Notes under the pieces: model-generated
Seen by the model: only the letters and a program-made list of their open reading frames with translations
Database searches by the model: none
What the model was told of the DNA's origin: nothing
Made by a program: the position numbers and the translations under genes
Assembly: GCA_027483765.1 (NCBI GenBank)
Contig: JAIXTW010000011.1
Location: 111,814-175,813, forward strand
DNA length: 64,000 bases
DNA from: Streptomycetaceae bacterium
GTDB lineage: Bacteria; Actinomycetota; Actinomycetes; Nanopelagicales; Nanopelagicaceae
Reading direction: 5' to 3'
Part shown: positions 48,718 to 62,163 of the stretch, piece by piece
Layout of the letters: the number at the start of each line of letters is the position of its first letter
Numbering within the stretch: position 1 is the stretch's first letter

Positions 48718-50222
48718 TGGCCCTGCCAACCTATGAAGAAGTAATTGCTAAGTGGGATCCAGTTTTGGGTCTGGAAGTTCACGTTGAACTCAATACCCAT
48801 AGCAAGATGTTCTGCTCGTGCGCCACAGAGTTCGGCGCCGAACCCAACACTCAAACATGTCCGGTCTGTTTAGCTCTTCCGGGCGCGCTGCCTGTCGTTA
48901 ATGAGAAAGCTATCGAATCCACGATTCTGATTGGGCTCGCCCTTAATTGCAAAATTGCGCCATATAGCCGCTTTGCTCGGAAGAATTACTTTTACCCAGA
49001 TATGCCGAAGAACTTTCAAATTTCACAGTACGACGAACCAATCTGTTTCGATGGTTACGTCGATGTTGAAATCGAGACCGAAGAGGGTCCCAAGCAATTC
49101 CGCATCGAAATTGAACGTGTACATATGGAAGAAGACACCGGTAAGTCACTTCACGTAGGCGGTGCCACCGGTCGTATTCACGGTGCTGACTATTCACTCC
49201 TTGATTACAACCGCGCTGGTATTCCACTTGTTGAAATCGTTACCAAGATTGTTCCGGGAACTGGCAAGTACGCACCAGAGGTAGCAAAGGCATATGTTGC
49301 AGAACTACGTGACATCCTGCGTGGATTAAAAGTCTCCGATGTAAAGATGGAGCAAGGCTCACTTCGTTGCGATGCCAACGTTTCACTTAAGCCAATTGGC
49401 TCTGACGTACTGGGCACCAGATCAGAGACGAAGAACGTCAACTCACTTCGCTCTGTCGAACGAGCTATTCGCGGTGAAATGATCCGCCATGCCGAGCTCT
49501 TAAATGAAGGCAAGAAGGTTAAGCAAGAGACTCGTCACTTCCAAGAAGATACTGGCCTTACTCGTTCTGGTCGCTCGAAAGAACAAGCTGAGGATTACCG
49601 CTACTTCCCAGACCCAGATTTAGTTCCAGTCACACCCGCAGCTGCCTGGATTGAAGAGCTGCGCGCAACCTTGCCGGAGCGCCCATCACTTCGTCGCAAG
49701 CGCATCAAAGAAGAGTGGAACGTTCCTGATAAAGAGATGGAGGCGATGATTAACGCCGATGTCTTAGATATCGTGGAAACGACGGTATTGCTCGGCGCAG
49801 ATCCAACGAAAGCGCGTACTTGGTGGCTCGGTGAAATTTCACGTATTGCGAATGATCAAAATGTTGCTGTTGCAGATCTTTCGATTACTCCTGCCCATGT
49901 GGCCGAACTTGTCGCGCTCGTTGCGGCAGGTGAACTCACCGACAAACTTGCCCGCCAAGTTGTTGAAGGCGTTATTGCAGGTGAAGGAAAGCCATCAGAA
50001 GTTGTGGCAAAGCGTGGAATTAAAGTTGTGAACGACGACGGCGCACTGATGGCAGCGATTGAAAAGGTATGTGCAGAACAAGCCGAGACGGCCGAGAAGG
50101 TTCGCGGGGGACACCTACCTGCAGCTGGTGCACTTATTGGCGCAGTCATGAAAGAGACAAAGGGCCAAGCAGATGCTGCACGCGTACGTGAGCTTCTACT
50201 TGGCCACTTAGGTCAAGCCTAG
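48717..50222 (+). CDS. gatB: Asp/Glu-tRNA amidotransferase subunit B
   Basis: A 501-aa kinase-like subunit that activates the mischarged tRNA and binds it through a C-terminal helical YqeY-type tail. [33 protein letters not shown] and the [12 protein letters not shown] segment are family marks. ATG 48717 overlaps the gatA stop by one base; the upstream in-frame codon at 48666 lies inside gatA. Confidence 0.96.
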   Translation: MALPTYEEVIAKWDPVLGLEVHVELNTHSKMFCSCATEFGAEPNTQTCPVCLALPGALPVVNEKAIESTILIGLALNCKIAPYSRFARKNYFYPDMPKNFQISQYDEPICFDGYVDVEIETEEGPKQFRIEIERVHMEEDTGKSLHVGGATGRIHGADYSLLDYNRAGIPLVEIVTKIVPGTGKYAPEVAKAYVAELRDILRGLKVSDVKMEQGSLRCDANVSLKPIGSDVLGTRSETKNVNSLRSVERAIRGEMIRHAELLNEGKKVKQETRHFQEDTGLTRSGRSKEQAEDYRYFPDPDLVPVTPAAAWIEELRATLPERPSLRRKRIKEEWNVPDKEMEAMINADVLDIVETTVLLGADPTKARTWWLGEISRIANDQNVAVADLSITPAHVAELVALVAAGELTDKLARQVVEGVIAGEGKPSEVVAKRGIKVVNDDGALMAAIEKVCAEQAETAEKVRGGHLPAAGALIGAVMKETKGQADAARVRELLLGHLGQA

Positions 50223-50235
50223 AATTTCTAACTAG

Positions 50236-51699
50236 TTAGTGCATTCCTGCGCCTTCAGTTTCAACGAGTGACTCTTTTCCAATATTGATAAAGAAGAAGA
50301 GCACCAGTGCGCCAGCAAACAAGAGCACAGCACTGAACTTAAAGGCAGTGGTAAATCCATGCGTTACCGCAAATGGTTGCACCATTTTTCCAAGCTCAGT
50401 ATGTGTTGTTGCGTAGGCAGTAGTTGCAGTTGCTGCAATTGTGTTGAGAAGTGCAACACCGAGAGATCCACCAATCTGCTGAGAGGTGTTCACCATTGCA
50501 CTTGCAACGCCAGTATCGCGCCCGGACACTCCATGCAGTGAAGTTGATGTCAGTGGAATAAATACCAAAGCCATACCTGAGCTCATGATCAGAAGTGATG
50601 GAAGCACGTGTGTGGCATAGCCAGTTTCAGGGGTAATGCGAGTGAGCATCAAGAGACCAATACCAGCGAACACCAGGCCTGGAACCATCAGTGGCTTAGG
50701 TCCAAACTTCGGTAGCAATTGAGAAGCAACTCCGGCGAAGATGATGATTCCAATCGAGAATGGAAGGAATGCGAAGCCAGAGTGCAGCGGTGTGTATCCG
50801 AGAATTACCTGAAGGTATAGGCCAAGGAAGAGGAACATCGAGAAGAGGCCAGCACCCACGATGAGTGATCCAAGGTAAGAACCTCCGCGATTACGTTCTG
50901 TAATTACTCGAAGTGGCATCAATGGATTTGCGACCTTCGACTCGATGACTACAAATGCCACAAGCAGAAGAACGGCTGCCGCAAAGAATGACAGTGTCAG
51001 AGAATTTGTCCATCCTTCACGAGCTGCTTCGTTAAAGCCATAGGTGAGCGAGAAGAGACCAGCAGTTGCAGTGACCACACCAGGAATGTCATATGTCTTA
51101 TCGCCAGCCGCTTTAGATTCGTGTACAAATTTTGCCGCCAAGATTGCCGCCAAGATTGCGATCGGCGTATTGACGCCAAGGCACCAACGCCATGATGTGT
51201 ATTCAGTAAGAACGCCACCAACGATGAGACCGATTGCTGCGCCACCACCAGAAATTGCACCGAAGACTCCGAATGCCTTAGCGCGCTCCTTTGGGACAGT
51301 AAAAGTTACCGAGATGATCGCAAGAGCTGCGGGTGCAAGCAGTGCTCCGAAGACGCCTTGCAGCGCGCGCGATGCGAAGAGCAGACCTTGAGTAGATGCA
51401 ATACCGCCGAGAGCAGATGCTCCTGCGAATCCAAGAAGTCCGATAATGAAAATCTTTTTGCGTCCAATGAAGTCACCAATGCGACCACCGAGAAGTAGCA
51501 GTGAACCAAATGCCAATGTGTATGCGGTGATGATCCACTGTTGATTAGCATCAGAAATTCCTAGGTCAATCTTCGCACTGGGAATTGCGATATTCATGAT
51601 TGAGCTATCAAGAATGAGCATCAATTGAGAGATGGCAACGACAAATAGCGTGCGCCAGCGGGTTGGGTCTAAGGTCTGATCTTGAGCGTTCTGTGACAC
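50236..51699 (-). CDS. MFS drug exporter (DHA2/EmrB-QacA, 14 TM)
   Basis: A 487-aa proton-coupled exporter of the 14-TM DHA2 type. The N-half motif LLLGGRIGDFIGRKKIFIIG and motif C (GGGAAIGLIVGGVLTEY) support drug export. The substrate is unknown. GTG start at 51699 with AAAGGAG 10 nt upstream. It is divergent from ilvD; no TetR-type regulator gene is adjacent. Confidence 0.9.
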   Translation of the reverse strand: MSQNAQDQTLDPTRWRTLFVVAISQLMLILDSSIMNIAIPSAKIDLGISDANQQWIITAYTLAFGSLLLLGGRIGDFIGRKKIFIIGLLGFAGASALGGIASTQGLLFASRALQGVFGALLAPAALAIISVTFTVPKERAKAFGVFGAISGGGAAIGLIVGGVLTEYTSWRWCLGVNTPIAILAAILAAKFVHESKAAGDKTYDIPGVVTATAGLFSLTYGFNEAAREGWTNSLTLSFFAAAVLLLVAFVVIESKVANPLMPLRVITERNRGGSYLGSLIVGAGLFSMFLFLGLYLQVILGYTPLHSGFAFLPFSIGIIIFAGVASQLLPKFGPKPLMVPGLVFAGIGLLMLTRITPETGYATHVLPSLLIMSSGMALVFIPLTSTSLHGVSGRDTGVASAMVNTSQQIGGSLGVALLNTIAATATTAYATTHTELGKMVQPFAVTHGFTTAFKFSAVLLFAGALVLFFFINIGKESLVETEGAGMH

Positions 51700-51755
51700 A
51701 GAGGTGTCTCCTTTAAAGGTAGTTTTTCGTTTCCCGCAATTTGCACGAGTGAGGT

Positions 51756-51761
51756 TACAAT
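51756..51761 (+). promoter_or_regulatory. -10 element TACAAT of ilvD (leaderless)
   Basis: TACAAT is followed by 6 nt and ATG 51768, with no Shine-Dalgarno sequence. No clear -35. Confidence 0.6.
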
Positions 51762-51767
51762 CCTCTC

Positions 51768-53441
51768 ATGTCTAAGATGAAACCCCGCTCCGGCCTCGTA
51801 ACAGATGGATTAGAGCGTGCGCCAGCGCGCGGAATGCTCCGTGCAGTTGGAATGGGAGATGAAGATTGGGTGAAGCCCCAGATTGGTATCGCCTCATCAT
51901 GGAATGAAATCACCCCATGCAACCTCTCATTAGATCGTTTAGCTAAGGCCTCAAAGCAAGGCGTGATCGACGCCGGCGGATTCCCAATGCAGTTCGGAAC
52001 AATTTCTGTTTCAGATGGAATTTCTATGGGCCACGAAGGTATGCACTTCTCACTCGTCTCGCGCGAAGTAATCGCAGATTCGGTAGAAACGGTAATGCAG
52101 GCAGAGCGCCTCGATGGCATGGTCACATTTGCTGGCTGCGATAAATCACTTCCCGGAATGATGATGGCAGCTGCTCGTCTCGATGTTGCTTCAGTCTTTG
52201 TCTACGCCGGTTCTACTCTGCCGGGCCAAGTCGATGGCAAGGATGTCACCATCATCGATGCATTTGAAGCCGTTGGCGCATGTGCTCGTGGTCTGATTAC
52301 GCAAGACCGGGTTGATCAAATTGAAAAGGCAATCTGTCCTGGTGAAGGTGCCTGCGGTGGAATGTACACAGCGAACACAATGGCAAGTATTGCCGAAGCA
52401 ATTGGCTTATCGCTTCCAGGTTCAGCTGCGCCTCCTGCAGTTGATCGCCGCCGTGATGCCTACGCAGTACAAGCAGGTGCTGCAGTTGTAAATTTGATTG
52501 CAAAGGGCATCACTACTCGCGATATTTTGACGAAGAAGGCTTTTGAAAATGCCATCACAATTCTGATGGCACTCGGCGGGTCTACCAACGCTGTGTTGCA
52601 CCTACTTGCAATTGCCCATGAAGCTGAAGTTGATCTGACTATGGAAGATTTCCATCGCATCGGCTCAAAGGTTCCGCTACTGGGAGACCTCAAGCCTTTT
52701 GGTAAATTTGTCATGACCGATGTTGATCGCGTTGGCGGAATTCCGGTAGTTCTACGCATTCTGCTCGATGCTGGTTATCTACATGGTGATTGCTTAACTG
52801 TTACCGGAAAAACGATGGCTGAGAACTTAGCTGACATCAATCCACCGCTAGCCGATGGTGAAGTGTTGCGTTCAATTGATAAGCCACTTTCGACCGATGT
52901 TGGAATCACAATCCTTGGCGGTTCACTTGCGCCAGAGGGTGCGGTATGCAAGACAGCCGGTATCGGAGTTGAAGAATTTGAAGGACCAGCTCGTGTATTT
53001 GAACGCGAACAAGCCGCTATGAAAGCACTTGAAGATGGAACCATTCAAGAAGGCGACGTCGTTGTAATTCGCTACGAAGGCCCTAAGGGTGGACCTGGCA
53101 TGCGCGAGATGTTGATGATTACTGGTGCAATTAAGGGAGCGGGACTCGGTAAAAAGACTTTGCTTCTTACTGATGGTCGATTCTCTGGTGGTTCAACCGG
53201 TTTATGTGTTGGACATATTGCACCGGAGGCAGTCGATGGTGGCCCGATTGCATTCATCAAAGATGGCGATCGCATCCGCATCAATATTCCAACTCGTAAA
53301 CTTGAGTTACTTGTCGAGCCAGCAGAACTCGAAGCTCGAAAGGCGGGCTGGAAGCCACTGCCACATAAGTACACCCGCGGTGTCCTTGCAAAGTATTCCA
53401 AGCTAGTTGGTTCAGCATCCAAGGGTGCTGTCTGCGATTAA
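51768..53441 (+). CDS. ilvD: dihydroxy-acid dehydratase
   Basis: A 557-aa Fe-S enzyme for the third common step of Val/Ile synthesis. [18 protein letters not shown] and [16 protein letters not shown] hold the cluster cysteines, and [19 protein letters not shown] is the active-site region. It is transcribed separately, just before the attenuated ilvB operon. Confidence 0.96.
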   Translation: MSKMKPRSGLVTDGLERAPARGMLRAVGMGDEDWVKPQIGIASSWNEITPCNLSLDRLAKASKQGVIDAGGFPMQFGTISVSDGISMGHEGMHFSLVSREVIADSVETVMQAERLDGMVTFAGCDKSLPGMMMAAARLDVASVFVYAGSTLPGQVDGKDVTIIDAFEAVGACARGLITQDRVDQIEKAICPGEGACGGMYTANTMASIAEAIGLSLPGSAAPPAVDRRRDAYAVQAGAAVVNLIAKGITTRDILTKKAFENAITILMALGGSTNAVLHLLAIAHEAEVDLTMEDFHRIGSKVPLLGDLKPFGKFVMTDVDRVGGIPVVLRILLDAGYLHGDCLTVTGKTMAENLADINPPLADGEVLRSIDKPLSTDVGITILGGSLAPEGAVCKTAGIGVEEFEGPARVFEREQAAMKALEDGTIQEGDVVVIRYEGPKGGPGMREMLMITGAIKGAGLGKKTLLLTDGRFSGGSTGLCVGHIAPEAVDGGPIAFIKDGDRIRINIPTRKLELLVEPAELEARKAGWKPLPHKYTRGVLAKYSKLVGSASKGAVCD

Positions 53442-53463
53442 TCCGGGCTGCCCTATTGGGCTA

Positions 53464-53478
53464 TCTCAAGAATTGAGA
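53464..53478. promoter_or_regulatory. inverted repeat upstream of the ilvB promoter
   Basis: TCTCAA-GAA-TTGAGA: perfect 6-bp arms ending 15 nt before the -35 of the ilvB leader. It could be an operator or just the weak end of ilvD transcription. No T tract follows. Confidence 0.35.
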
Positions 53479-53493
53479 CCTGTATCTCATCTC

Positions 53494-53523
53494 TTGACTC
53501 GCAAGGCCTCTGCGTTGGAGAAT
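53494..53523 (+). promoter_or_regulatory. promoter of the ilvB operon
   Basis: -35 TTGACT (53494-53499), 18-nt spacer, -10 GAGAAT (53518-53523). Initiation 6-7 nt downstream falls at the A of the leader-peptide ATG (53530). Confidence 0.6.
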
Positions 53524-53529
53524 AGACCC

Positions 53530-53577
53530 ATGCAATCAACACGTTCGTCAGTTATTTCAGTGGTGGTGATTCGATAG
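53530..53577 (+). CDS. ilvB operon leader peptide (attenuator)
   Basis: A 15-codon ORF encoding [15 protein letters not shown]. Six of the last eight residues are Val or Ile, so a ribosome short of charged tRNA-Val/Ile would pause at 53551-53571. The ATG is at the predicted transcription start, so it would be translated without a Shine-Dalgarno site, like the leaderless leader peptides described in actinobacteria. A hairpin and terminator follow, then ilvB. Confidence 0.8.
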   Translation: MQSTRSSVISVVVIR

Positions 53578-53624
53578 CGCGTGCCTTCACGTCACACGCG
53601 CCCTCAGATATCTGAGGGTTTTTT
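53577..53624 (+). terminator. ilvB attenuator: pause hairpin plus terminator
   Basis: First stem: GCGCGTG (53577-53583) with CACGCGC (53595-53601). Terminator: CCCTCAG (53601-53607), loop ATAT, CTGAGGG (53612-53618), then six T. The first stem begins at the last base of the leader stop codon and ends at the first base of the terminator stem, so ribosome position can alter folding. Confidence 0.8.
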
Positions 53625-53671
53625 CATTTAACACGATTGAAGAATTTAAGAGCAAGGAAAGGAGTACGAAG

Positions 53672-55435
53672 ATGGCCACACATGTTCCAACAGCGAATGG
53701 CACAGCAATGACAGGAGCTACTTCACTTGTGAAGAGCCTTGAAGCTGCTGGCGTGGAAGTCATGTTCGGACTCCCGGGTGGTGCAATTCTTCCTGCTTAC
53801 GATCCAATTTATGATTCAACGATTCGCCACATTTTAGTTCGTCACGAACAAGGTGCAGGCCATGCTGCAACTGGCTATGCGCAAGTTTCTGGTCGCGCTG
53901 GTGTTTGTATTGCAACATCTGGCCCTGGTGCAACCAACCTCGTTACTCCACTGATGGATGCGGCGATGGATTCAGTACCGATGGTTGCAATCACTGGCCA
54001 AGTTCCATCTGCTGCAATCGGAACCGATGCCTTCCAAGAAGCTGACATCCGCGGAATCACCATGCCATTTACTAAACACAATTACTTGGTTACTGATCCG
54101 GACCAAATTCCTGGTGCGATCGCGGAAGCGTTCCATATTGCAACAACAGGTCGTCCTGGCCCAGTACTTGTCGATATTGCAAAAGATGCGCTGCAAAAGA
54201 TGACAACTTTTAATTGGCCAACTTCAATTAATTTAGCTGGCTATAAGCCAAAGACAACTCCTGACTCACAAGCAATCACTGACGCGGCAGCGCTCATCGC
54301 GCAATCTTCAAAGCCAGTCTTCTACGTTGGTGGTGGCGTAATCAAGGCGAACGCTCATGCTGAACTTCGCCAACTTGTCGAACTTCTTGGCGCACCAGTT
54401 GTGACCACTCTTATGGCGCGCGGCGCTTTCCCTGATTCACATCCATTACATATGGGTATGCCTGGAATGCACGGAACAGTTGCTGCAGTTACCGCGCTAC
54501 AAAAAGCTGACCTACTCATCACTTTGGGCGCCCGCTTTGATGATCGTGTAACCGGCAAGCTCTCAACGTTTGCACCGAATGCGAAAATTCTTCATGCAGA
54601 TATCGACCCAGCAGAAATTGGCAAGAACCGTCATGCTGATGTCGCCGTTGTGGGAGATGTCAGAGAAACAATTGCAGCACTTATTCCTGCGCTGAAGGCA
54701 GCCCTTGCAAAGAACAAGCCAGATCTCACCGCTTGGCTACGTCAGATGAACTCTTTGAAATCTACGTACCCATTGGGCTTTGATATTCCGGAAGATGGTT
54801 CATTGTCACCACAACTTGTGATTCAGCGAATCGGACAGATTTCTGGAACAGATACGATTTTTACTTCAGGTGTTGGCCAACATCAGATGTGGGCTTCCCA
54901 ATTTATTTCCTACGAACATCCTCGTACCTGGCTGAACTCAGGTGGCGCCGGAACTATGGGCTACGGAGTGCCGGCTGCGATGGGTGCAAAAGTTGCTGCA
55001 CCAAACTCAACTGTCTGGGCAATCGATGGCGATGGCTGTTTCCAAATGACTAATCAAGAATTAGTTACCTGCGCCCTTAACAACATTCCAATCAAGGTCG
55101 CAATCATTAACAATGAATCACTTGGCATGGTTCGTCAATGGCAGACCTTGTTCTATGACAGCCGCTATTCAAATACATCACTTGAATCAAAGCGCGTTCC
55201 AAACTTTCCGATGCTTGCCGAATCAATGGGCTGTGTTGGCCTCGCCTGCGAGCGTCCAGAAGACCTTGATAAGACCATTGAAAAAGCAATGTCGATCAAT
55301 GACCAACCAGTAGTTGTCGACTTCCGTGTTCACCGTGATGCCATGGTCTGGCCGATGGTTGCCGCAGGAACTTCTAACGATGAAATCATGATCGCCCGCG
55401 CTACCGCGCCTGACTGGGATTCGCAGGAGCTCTAA
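53672..55435 (+). CDS. ilvB: acetolactate synthase large subunit
   Basis: A 587-aa ThDP enzyme of Val/Leu/Ile synthesis. [15 protein letters not shown], the catalytic-Glu region [19 protein letters not shown], and the ThDP motif [15 protein letters not shown] are intact. AAAGGAG is 9 nt before ATG. Expression is controlled by the leader upstream. The ilvN ATG overlaps its TAA by one base. Confidence 0.97.
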   Translation: MATHVPTANGTAMTGATSLVKSLEAAGVEVMFGLPGGAILPAYDPIYDSTIRHILVRHEQGAGHAATGYAQVSGRAGVCIATSGPGATNLVTPLMDAAMDSVPMVAITGQVPSAAIGTDAFQEADIRGITMPFTKHNYLVTDPDQIPGAIAEAFHIATTGRPGPVLVDIAKDALQKMTTFNWPTSINLAGYKPKTTPDSQAITDAAALIAQSSKPVFYVGGGVIKANAHAELRQLVELLGAPVVTTLMARGAFPDSHPLHMGMPGMHGTVAAVTALQKADLLITLGARFDDRVTGKLSTFAPNAKILHADIDPAEIGKNRHADVAVVGDVRETIAALIPALKAALAKNKPDLTAWLRQMNSLKSTYPLGFDIPEDGSLSPQLVIQRIGQISGTDTIFTSGVGQHQMWASQFISYEHPRTWLNSGGAGTMGYGVPAAMGAKVAAPNSTVWAIDGDGCFQMTNQELVTCALNNIPIKVAIINNESLGMVRQWQTLFYDSRYSNTSLESKRVPNFPMLAESMGCVGLACERPEDLDKTIEKAMSINDQPVVVDFRVHRDAMVWPMVAAGTSNDEIMIARATAPDWDSQEL

Positions 55436-55734
55436 TGACTACTGCAGCCCGTCGCCAACATACCCTCGAAGTTCTTGTTGAGAATGCCCCTGGAGTTTTA
55501 GCTCGCGTAGCTGGTTTATTCTCACGTCGTGCCTTCAATATTGATTCACTCAATGTTGGACCAACTGAGAACTCAGCGATTTCAAAGATGATTATCGTCG
55601 TGGGAGTAGAAGGCCACTCACTCGAACAGGTAATTGCTCAGCTCGATAAGTTAGTGAGCGTTATATCAATTAAGGAAGTCTTAACTGGCAGTAAATCAGA
55701 AGTAACAAGCACACAACCCGACTATCAAAACTAA
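55435..55734 (+). CDS. ilvN: acetolactate synthase small subunit, short form
   Basis: A 99-aa regulatory subunit consisting of one ACT domain (LVENAPGVLARVAGLFSRRA, FNIDSLNVGPTE) for valine feedback. The C-terminal ALS_ss_C domain of the usual ~165-170-aa actinobacterial IlvN is absent. The stop is followed by ilvC in good order, so no frameshift is obvious. The length resembles E. coli IlvN/IlvM instead. Confidence 0.9.
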   Translation: MTTAARRQHTLEVLVENAPGVLARVAGLFSRRAFNIDSLNVGPTENSAISKMIIVVGVEGHSLEQVIAQLDKLVSVISIKEVLTGSKSEVTSTQPDYQN

Positions 55735-58380
<2,646 letters not shown>

Positions 58381-58381
<1 letters not shown>

Positions 58382-59421
58382 TGTCGCGCACAATCAATCT
58401 TGCAGTTATTGCTGGCGATGGCATCGGCACTGAAGTTGTAACTGAAGGACTTAAAGTCCTCGATGTTATTGCTAAAAAGTATGACGTCACCTTCAACAAG
58501 ACTGCCTATGACTTAGGTGCGGGTTACTGGCACCGTACCGGTGAAGTTCTCCCAGATTCAGTTTTGGCAGAGCTAGCAAAGTCAGATGTCATCTTGCTTG
58601 GCGCCGTGGGAGATCCCACTGTTCCAAGTGGTGTGCTCGAGCGTGGACTTCTACTCAAGATTAGATTCGCATTCGATCATTACATTAATTTACGCCCAGC
58701 AAAGTTGATGCCTGGAGTCACTGGTCCACTTGCGACTAAGGCGCCAATTGATTTCATCGTTGTTCGTGAAGGAACTGAAGGACCATACGTCGGCGCCGGC
58801 GGAGTTCTTGCCGAAGGCACTGCAGCAGAGATTGCGACCGAAGAATCACTGAATACTCGTCGTGGAGCAGAGCGTGTCATTCGTGATGCCTTTGCTCGCG
58901 CGGCAGCACGTGATCGCAAGCAGCTCACCTTGGTTCATAAAAATAACGTACTGACACGCGCCGGAAGCCTATGGACTCGTACATTTAATGAAGTCGCTAA
59001 GGAATTTCCAACGGTAACCACTGATTACTTGCACGTGGATGCAGCCTCAATGTTCTTCGTTACCAACCCAGAGCGCTTCGATGTTGTTGTTACAGATAAC
59101 CTCTTCGGAGATATCTTGACCGATATCGCGGCTGCAATCTGTGGCGGTATCGGACTTGCTGCCTCTGGCAATATCAATCCAACTGGTGCTTTCCCATCAA
59201 TGTTTGAGCCGGTACACGGTTCAGCTCCTGATATCGCGGGCAAGAACTTGGCTGACCCAACAGCGACAATCATGTCGGTTGCGATGATGCTCGATCATTT
59301 GAAATTACATGATGCGGCGCGCGATGTTGAAAAAGCTGTCGCGGCTGATTTGCTTTCTCGTGGCGATAAAAAGCGAAGCACAACCGAAATCGGTTCAGCG
59401 TTAGCAGAATTGGTGAAGTAA
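58381..59421 (+). CDS. leuB: 3-isopropylmalate / 3-methylmalate dehydrogenase
   Basis: A 346-aa beta-decarboxylating dehydrogenase. [30 protein letters not shown], and [19 protein letters not shown] are family marks. It serves leucine synthesis and, with CimA, the citramalate route to 2-oxobutanoate. ATG overlaps the serA TAA by one base. leuA and leuCD are not in the window. Confidence 0.95.
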
Positions 59422-60504
59422 ATGAAGATCTCTCTCAATCCACATGCAGTTCCAACAGCAGAGCGCGAAGAAAAAGTCGCCAACTGTGGTTTTGGAAAGT
59501 ACTACACCGACCACATGGTCGTGTGTGAGTGGACTGAAAGTGGCGGATGGGAAGAGCCTGAGTTAAAGCCTTATGGGCCGATAACACTCGACCCGGCAAC
59601 TGCAGTTTTTCATTACGGTCAAGAAATCTTCGAAGGAATGAAGGCATATCGCCAACCTGATGGCGGTATCGCACTCTTTCGCCCGGAAGCCAATGCTCGA
59701 CGCTTTGCCAAGTCGGCTAATCGTTTGGCACTTCCAGAAATGCCAGAAGGTTTATTTCTTGAAACTATCCACGCTCTTGTAAAGCACGATGCTGGTTGGA
59801 CTCCCGGAAAAATTGGTGAGGCGCTCTATATTCGCCCATTCATGATTGCTACCGAAGTTGGTCTCGGTGTACGTCCGACAAATAAGGCGACGTATCTATT
59901 GATTGCAACTCCAGCAGGTGCCTATTTTGATCCATCGAAGGCGGTCTCGGTATGGATCTCTACCGAATATGTTCGTGCAGCTCAAGGCGGAACCGGTGAA
60001 GCAAAGTGTGGCGGCAATTACGCAGCTTCACTTATCGCCCAGAAAGCTGCCGCTAAAGAAGGCTGCGATCAAGTGGTCTGGATTGATGCGATTGAACGTA
60101 AATGGGTAGAAGAGATGGGGGGCATGAATCTTTACTTCGTTAAAGGTAAAGGCGCGGATGCAACTGTTGTTACTCCAAAACTTACCGGAACTCTTCTGCC
60201 TGGAATTACTCGAGATTCAATTCTTTCAGTAGCGCGCGATCTTGGTTACAAGACAGAAGAGGTCATGCTCTCTGTTGATGATTGGCGAGATGGAGTTACC
60301 TCCGGTGAAATCACTGAAATCTTTGCCTGCGGAACTGCAGCTGTTGTATCACCTGTCGGGCAAGCGAAATCAGCGATGGGTACTTGGGTAACTGGCGATG
60401 GCGAACCTGGCGTAATCACCATGCAGATTCGTAACCACTTGTTAGCAATTCAACATGGCACGATTGAAGATACGCATGGCTGGATGCAAAAGGTTGCGCT
60501 GTGA
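59422..60504 (+). CDS. ilvE: branched-chain amino acid aminotransferase
   Basis: A 360-aa class IV PLP enzyme that makes the final amino acids from the keto acids. FHYGQEIFEGMKAYRQPDGG, the PLP-lysine region EAKCGGNYAASLIAQ, and EIFACGTAAVVSPVGQ are typical. It directly follows leuB and overlaps cimA by 4 nt. Confidence 0.96.
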   Translation: MKISLNPHAVPTAEREEKVANCGFGKYYTDHMVVCEWTESGGWEEPELKPYGPITLDPATAVFHYGQEIFEGMKAYRQPDGGIALFRPEANARRFAKSANRLALPEMPEGLFLETIHALVKHDAGWTPGKIGEALYIRPFMIATEVGLGVRPTNKATYLLIATPAGAYFDPSKAVSVWISTEYVRAAQGGTGEAKCGGNYAASLIAQKAAAKEGCDQVVWIDAIERKWVEEMGGMNLYFVKGKGADATVVTPKLTGTLLPGITRDSILSVARDLGYKTEEVMLSVDDWRDGVTSGEITEIFACGTAAVVSPVGQAKSAMGTWVTGDGEPGVITMQIRNHLLAIQHGTIEDTHGWMQKVAL

Positions 60505-62090
60505 CAATCAGTGATGCTTTCCATATCTATGACACAACTTTGCGTGATGGCGCTCAACAAGAGGGCTTAAATCTCTCAGTTCACGACAAACTTACTATCG
60601 CTCGCCATTTAGATGATCTGGGCGTCGGTTTTATTGAAGGTGGATGGCCTGGTGCTAACCCGAAAGATACTGAATTTTTTGCTCTCGCTAAGAAAGAGTT
60701 AAAGCTTAAGAACGCAACCTTTGTCGCATTCGGTGCAACTCGACGTCCCAATGTGAAGGCAGCCGATGATGCACTCCTTGGCGCTCTTCGCGATTCAGGT
60801 GCACCTGCGGTAACTCTGGTCGCCAAGTCATATGACCGACATGTAGAGCTTGCACTCAAGACAACACTTGATGAGAACCTGGAAATGATTCGCGATTCTG
60901 TGACGCACTTACGTCAAGAAGGTCAGCGAGTCTTTCTCGATGCTGAGCACTTCTTCGATGGTTATCGCGCAAATCGTGCCTACGCCCTAGAAGTCATTCG
61001 GGTTGCTGCCGAAGCCGGCGCCGATGTCATTGCACTCTGTGACACCAACGGTGGAATGCTTCCGGATGAAATTGCCGATGTTGTGCACGACATTCTTGGT
61101 GCATCATCAGCGCGCCTCGGAATTCACTGCCACAACGACACCGGGTGCGCAGTCGCGAATTCGATGGCAGCAGTTGCCGCAGGTGTGACACATGTACAAG
61201 GAACGCTCAATGGTTACGGAGAGCGCACCGGAAATGCTGACCTGGTCACCATCATCGCCAATTTAGAGTTGAAGAAGAAGAAGGAAGTCCTGCCGCAGAA
61301 TGCGTTACGCGAGGCTTTCCGAATTTCTCACGCGGTTGCTGAAGTAACAAACATTTCTCCATCATCGCGCCAGCCATACACCGGAGTTTCCGCATTTGCC
61401 CACAAGGCCGGTCTGCATGCATCGGCAATCAAGGTTGATCCGGCTCTGTATCAACACGAAGATCCTGAATCTGTTGGAAACGATATGCGCATGCTCGTCT
61501 CGGATATGGCCGGGCGCGCTTCTATCGAATTGAAATCTATGGAGCTCGGTGTTGACCTCAATGGCGACCGCGAACTCATTGGCCGGGTTGTTGAGCGAGT
61601 CAAAGAGATGGAATCTCGTGGCTTTACATTCGAAGCGGCGGATGCCTCATTTGAACTTCTATTACGCGAAGAAGCCACCGGAAAACGCCCTACATTTTTT
61701 ACAATTGATCATTGGCTAACAACGACAGAACGCGGCGCCAATAATGCAATTATTACTAAGGCCGAAGTAACAGTTACCGCACAAGGTAAGGAGATCACGT
61801 GCAATGGTGCTGGAAATGGTCCGGTAAACGCATTCGATAACGCATTGCGCGACGGACTTAACCAACTCTACCCAGAACTTTCTGCACTAGAACTCACCGA
61901 TTACAAAGTTCGAATCCTGGAAGGACGCCTTGGAACTGGTGCTATCACTCGTGTTTTGATTGAAACATCTGATGGCAAAGGCGAGTGGAACACAGTGGGT
62001 GTACACGAGAACGTTATTGCCGCCTCTGCTATGGCGTTAGAAGATGCGCTGACCTTCGGATTATTGCGACAGGGTCGCACAACCGATTAA
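60501..62090 (+). CDS. cimA: citramalate synthase
   Basis: A 529-aa enzyme condensing pyruvate and acetyl-CoA to (R)-citramalate. IYDTTLRDGAQQEGLNLSVH, GGWPGANPKDTEFF and a C-terminal allosteric LeuA-dimer domain (about 400-529) match CimA rather than LeuA or homocitrate synthase. It lets isoleucine be made without threonine deaminase. GTG start in a GTGA overlap with ilvE. Confidence 0.92.
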   Translation: MTISDAFHIYDTTLRDGAQQEGLNLSVHDKLTIARHLDDLGVGFIEGGWPGANPKDTEFFALAKKELKLKNATFVAFGATRRPNVKAADDALLGALRDSGAPAVTLVAKSYDRHVELALKTTLDENLEMIRDSVTHLRQEGQRVFLDAEHFFDGYRANRAYALEVIRVAAEAGADVIALCDTNGGMLPDEIADVVHDILGASSARLGIHCHNDTGCAVANSMAAVAAGVTHVQGTLNGYGERTGNADLVTIIANLELKKKKEVLPQNALREAFRISHAVAEVTNISPSSRQPYTGVSAFAHKAGLHASAIKVDPALYQHEDPESVGNDMRMLVSDMAGRASIELKSMELGVDLNGDRELIGRVVERVKEMESRGFTFEAADASFELLLREEATGKRPTFFTIDHWLTTTERGANNAIITKAEVTVTAQGKEITCNGAGNGPVNAFDNALRDGLNQLYPELSALELTDYKVRILEGRLGTGAITRVLIETSDGKGEWNTVGVHENVIAASAMALEDALTFGLLRQGRTTD

Positions 62091-62091
62091 T

Positions 62092-62113
62092 TCTCAGATT
62101 TCTCTCAGATTTC
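62092..62113 (+). promoter_or_regulatory. tandem TCTCAGATTTC repeats upstream of the XRE gene
   Basis: TCTCAGATTTC occurs twice (62092-62102 and 62103-62113), 11 nt apart and directly after cimA. The TCTCAG hexamer at this spacing matches the site beside the secreted-protein island. Confidence 0.45.
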
Positions 62114-62151
62114 TCGCGGAGAGGTGACGGAAGAAGATATCGAGCTTCCTG

Positions 62152-62157
62152 TACTTT
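62152..62157 (+). promoter_or_regulatory. -10-like TACTTT before the XRE gene
   Basis: TACTTT is followed by 6 nt and ATG 62164; no ribosome site. A leaderless transcript is likely. Confidence 0.4.
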
Positions 62158-62163
62158 TCTACC

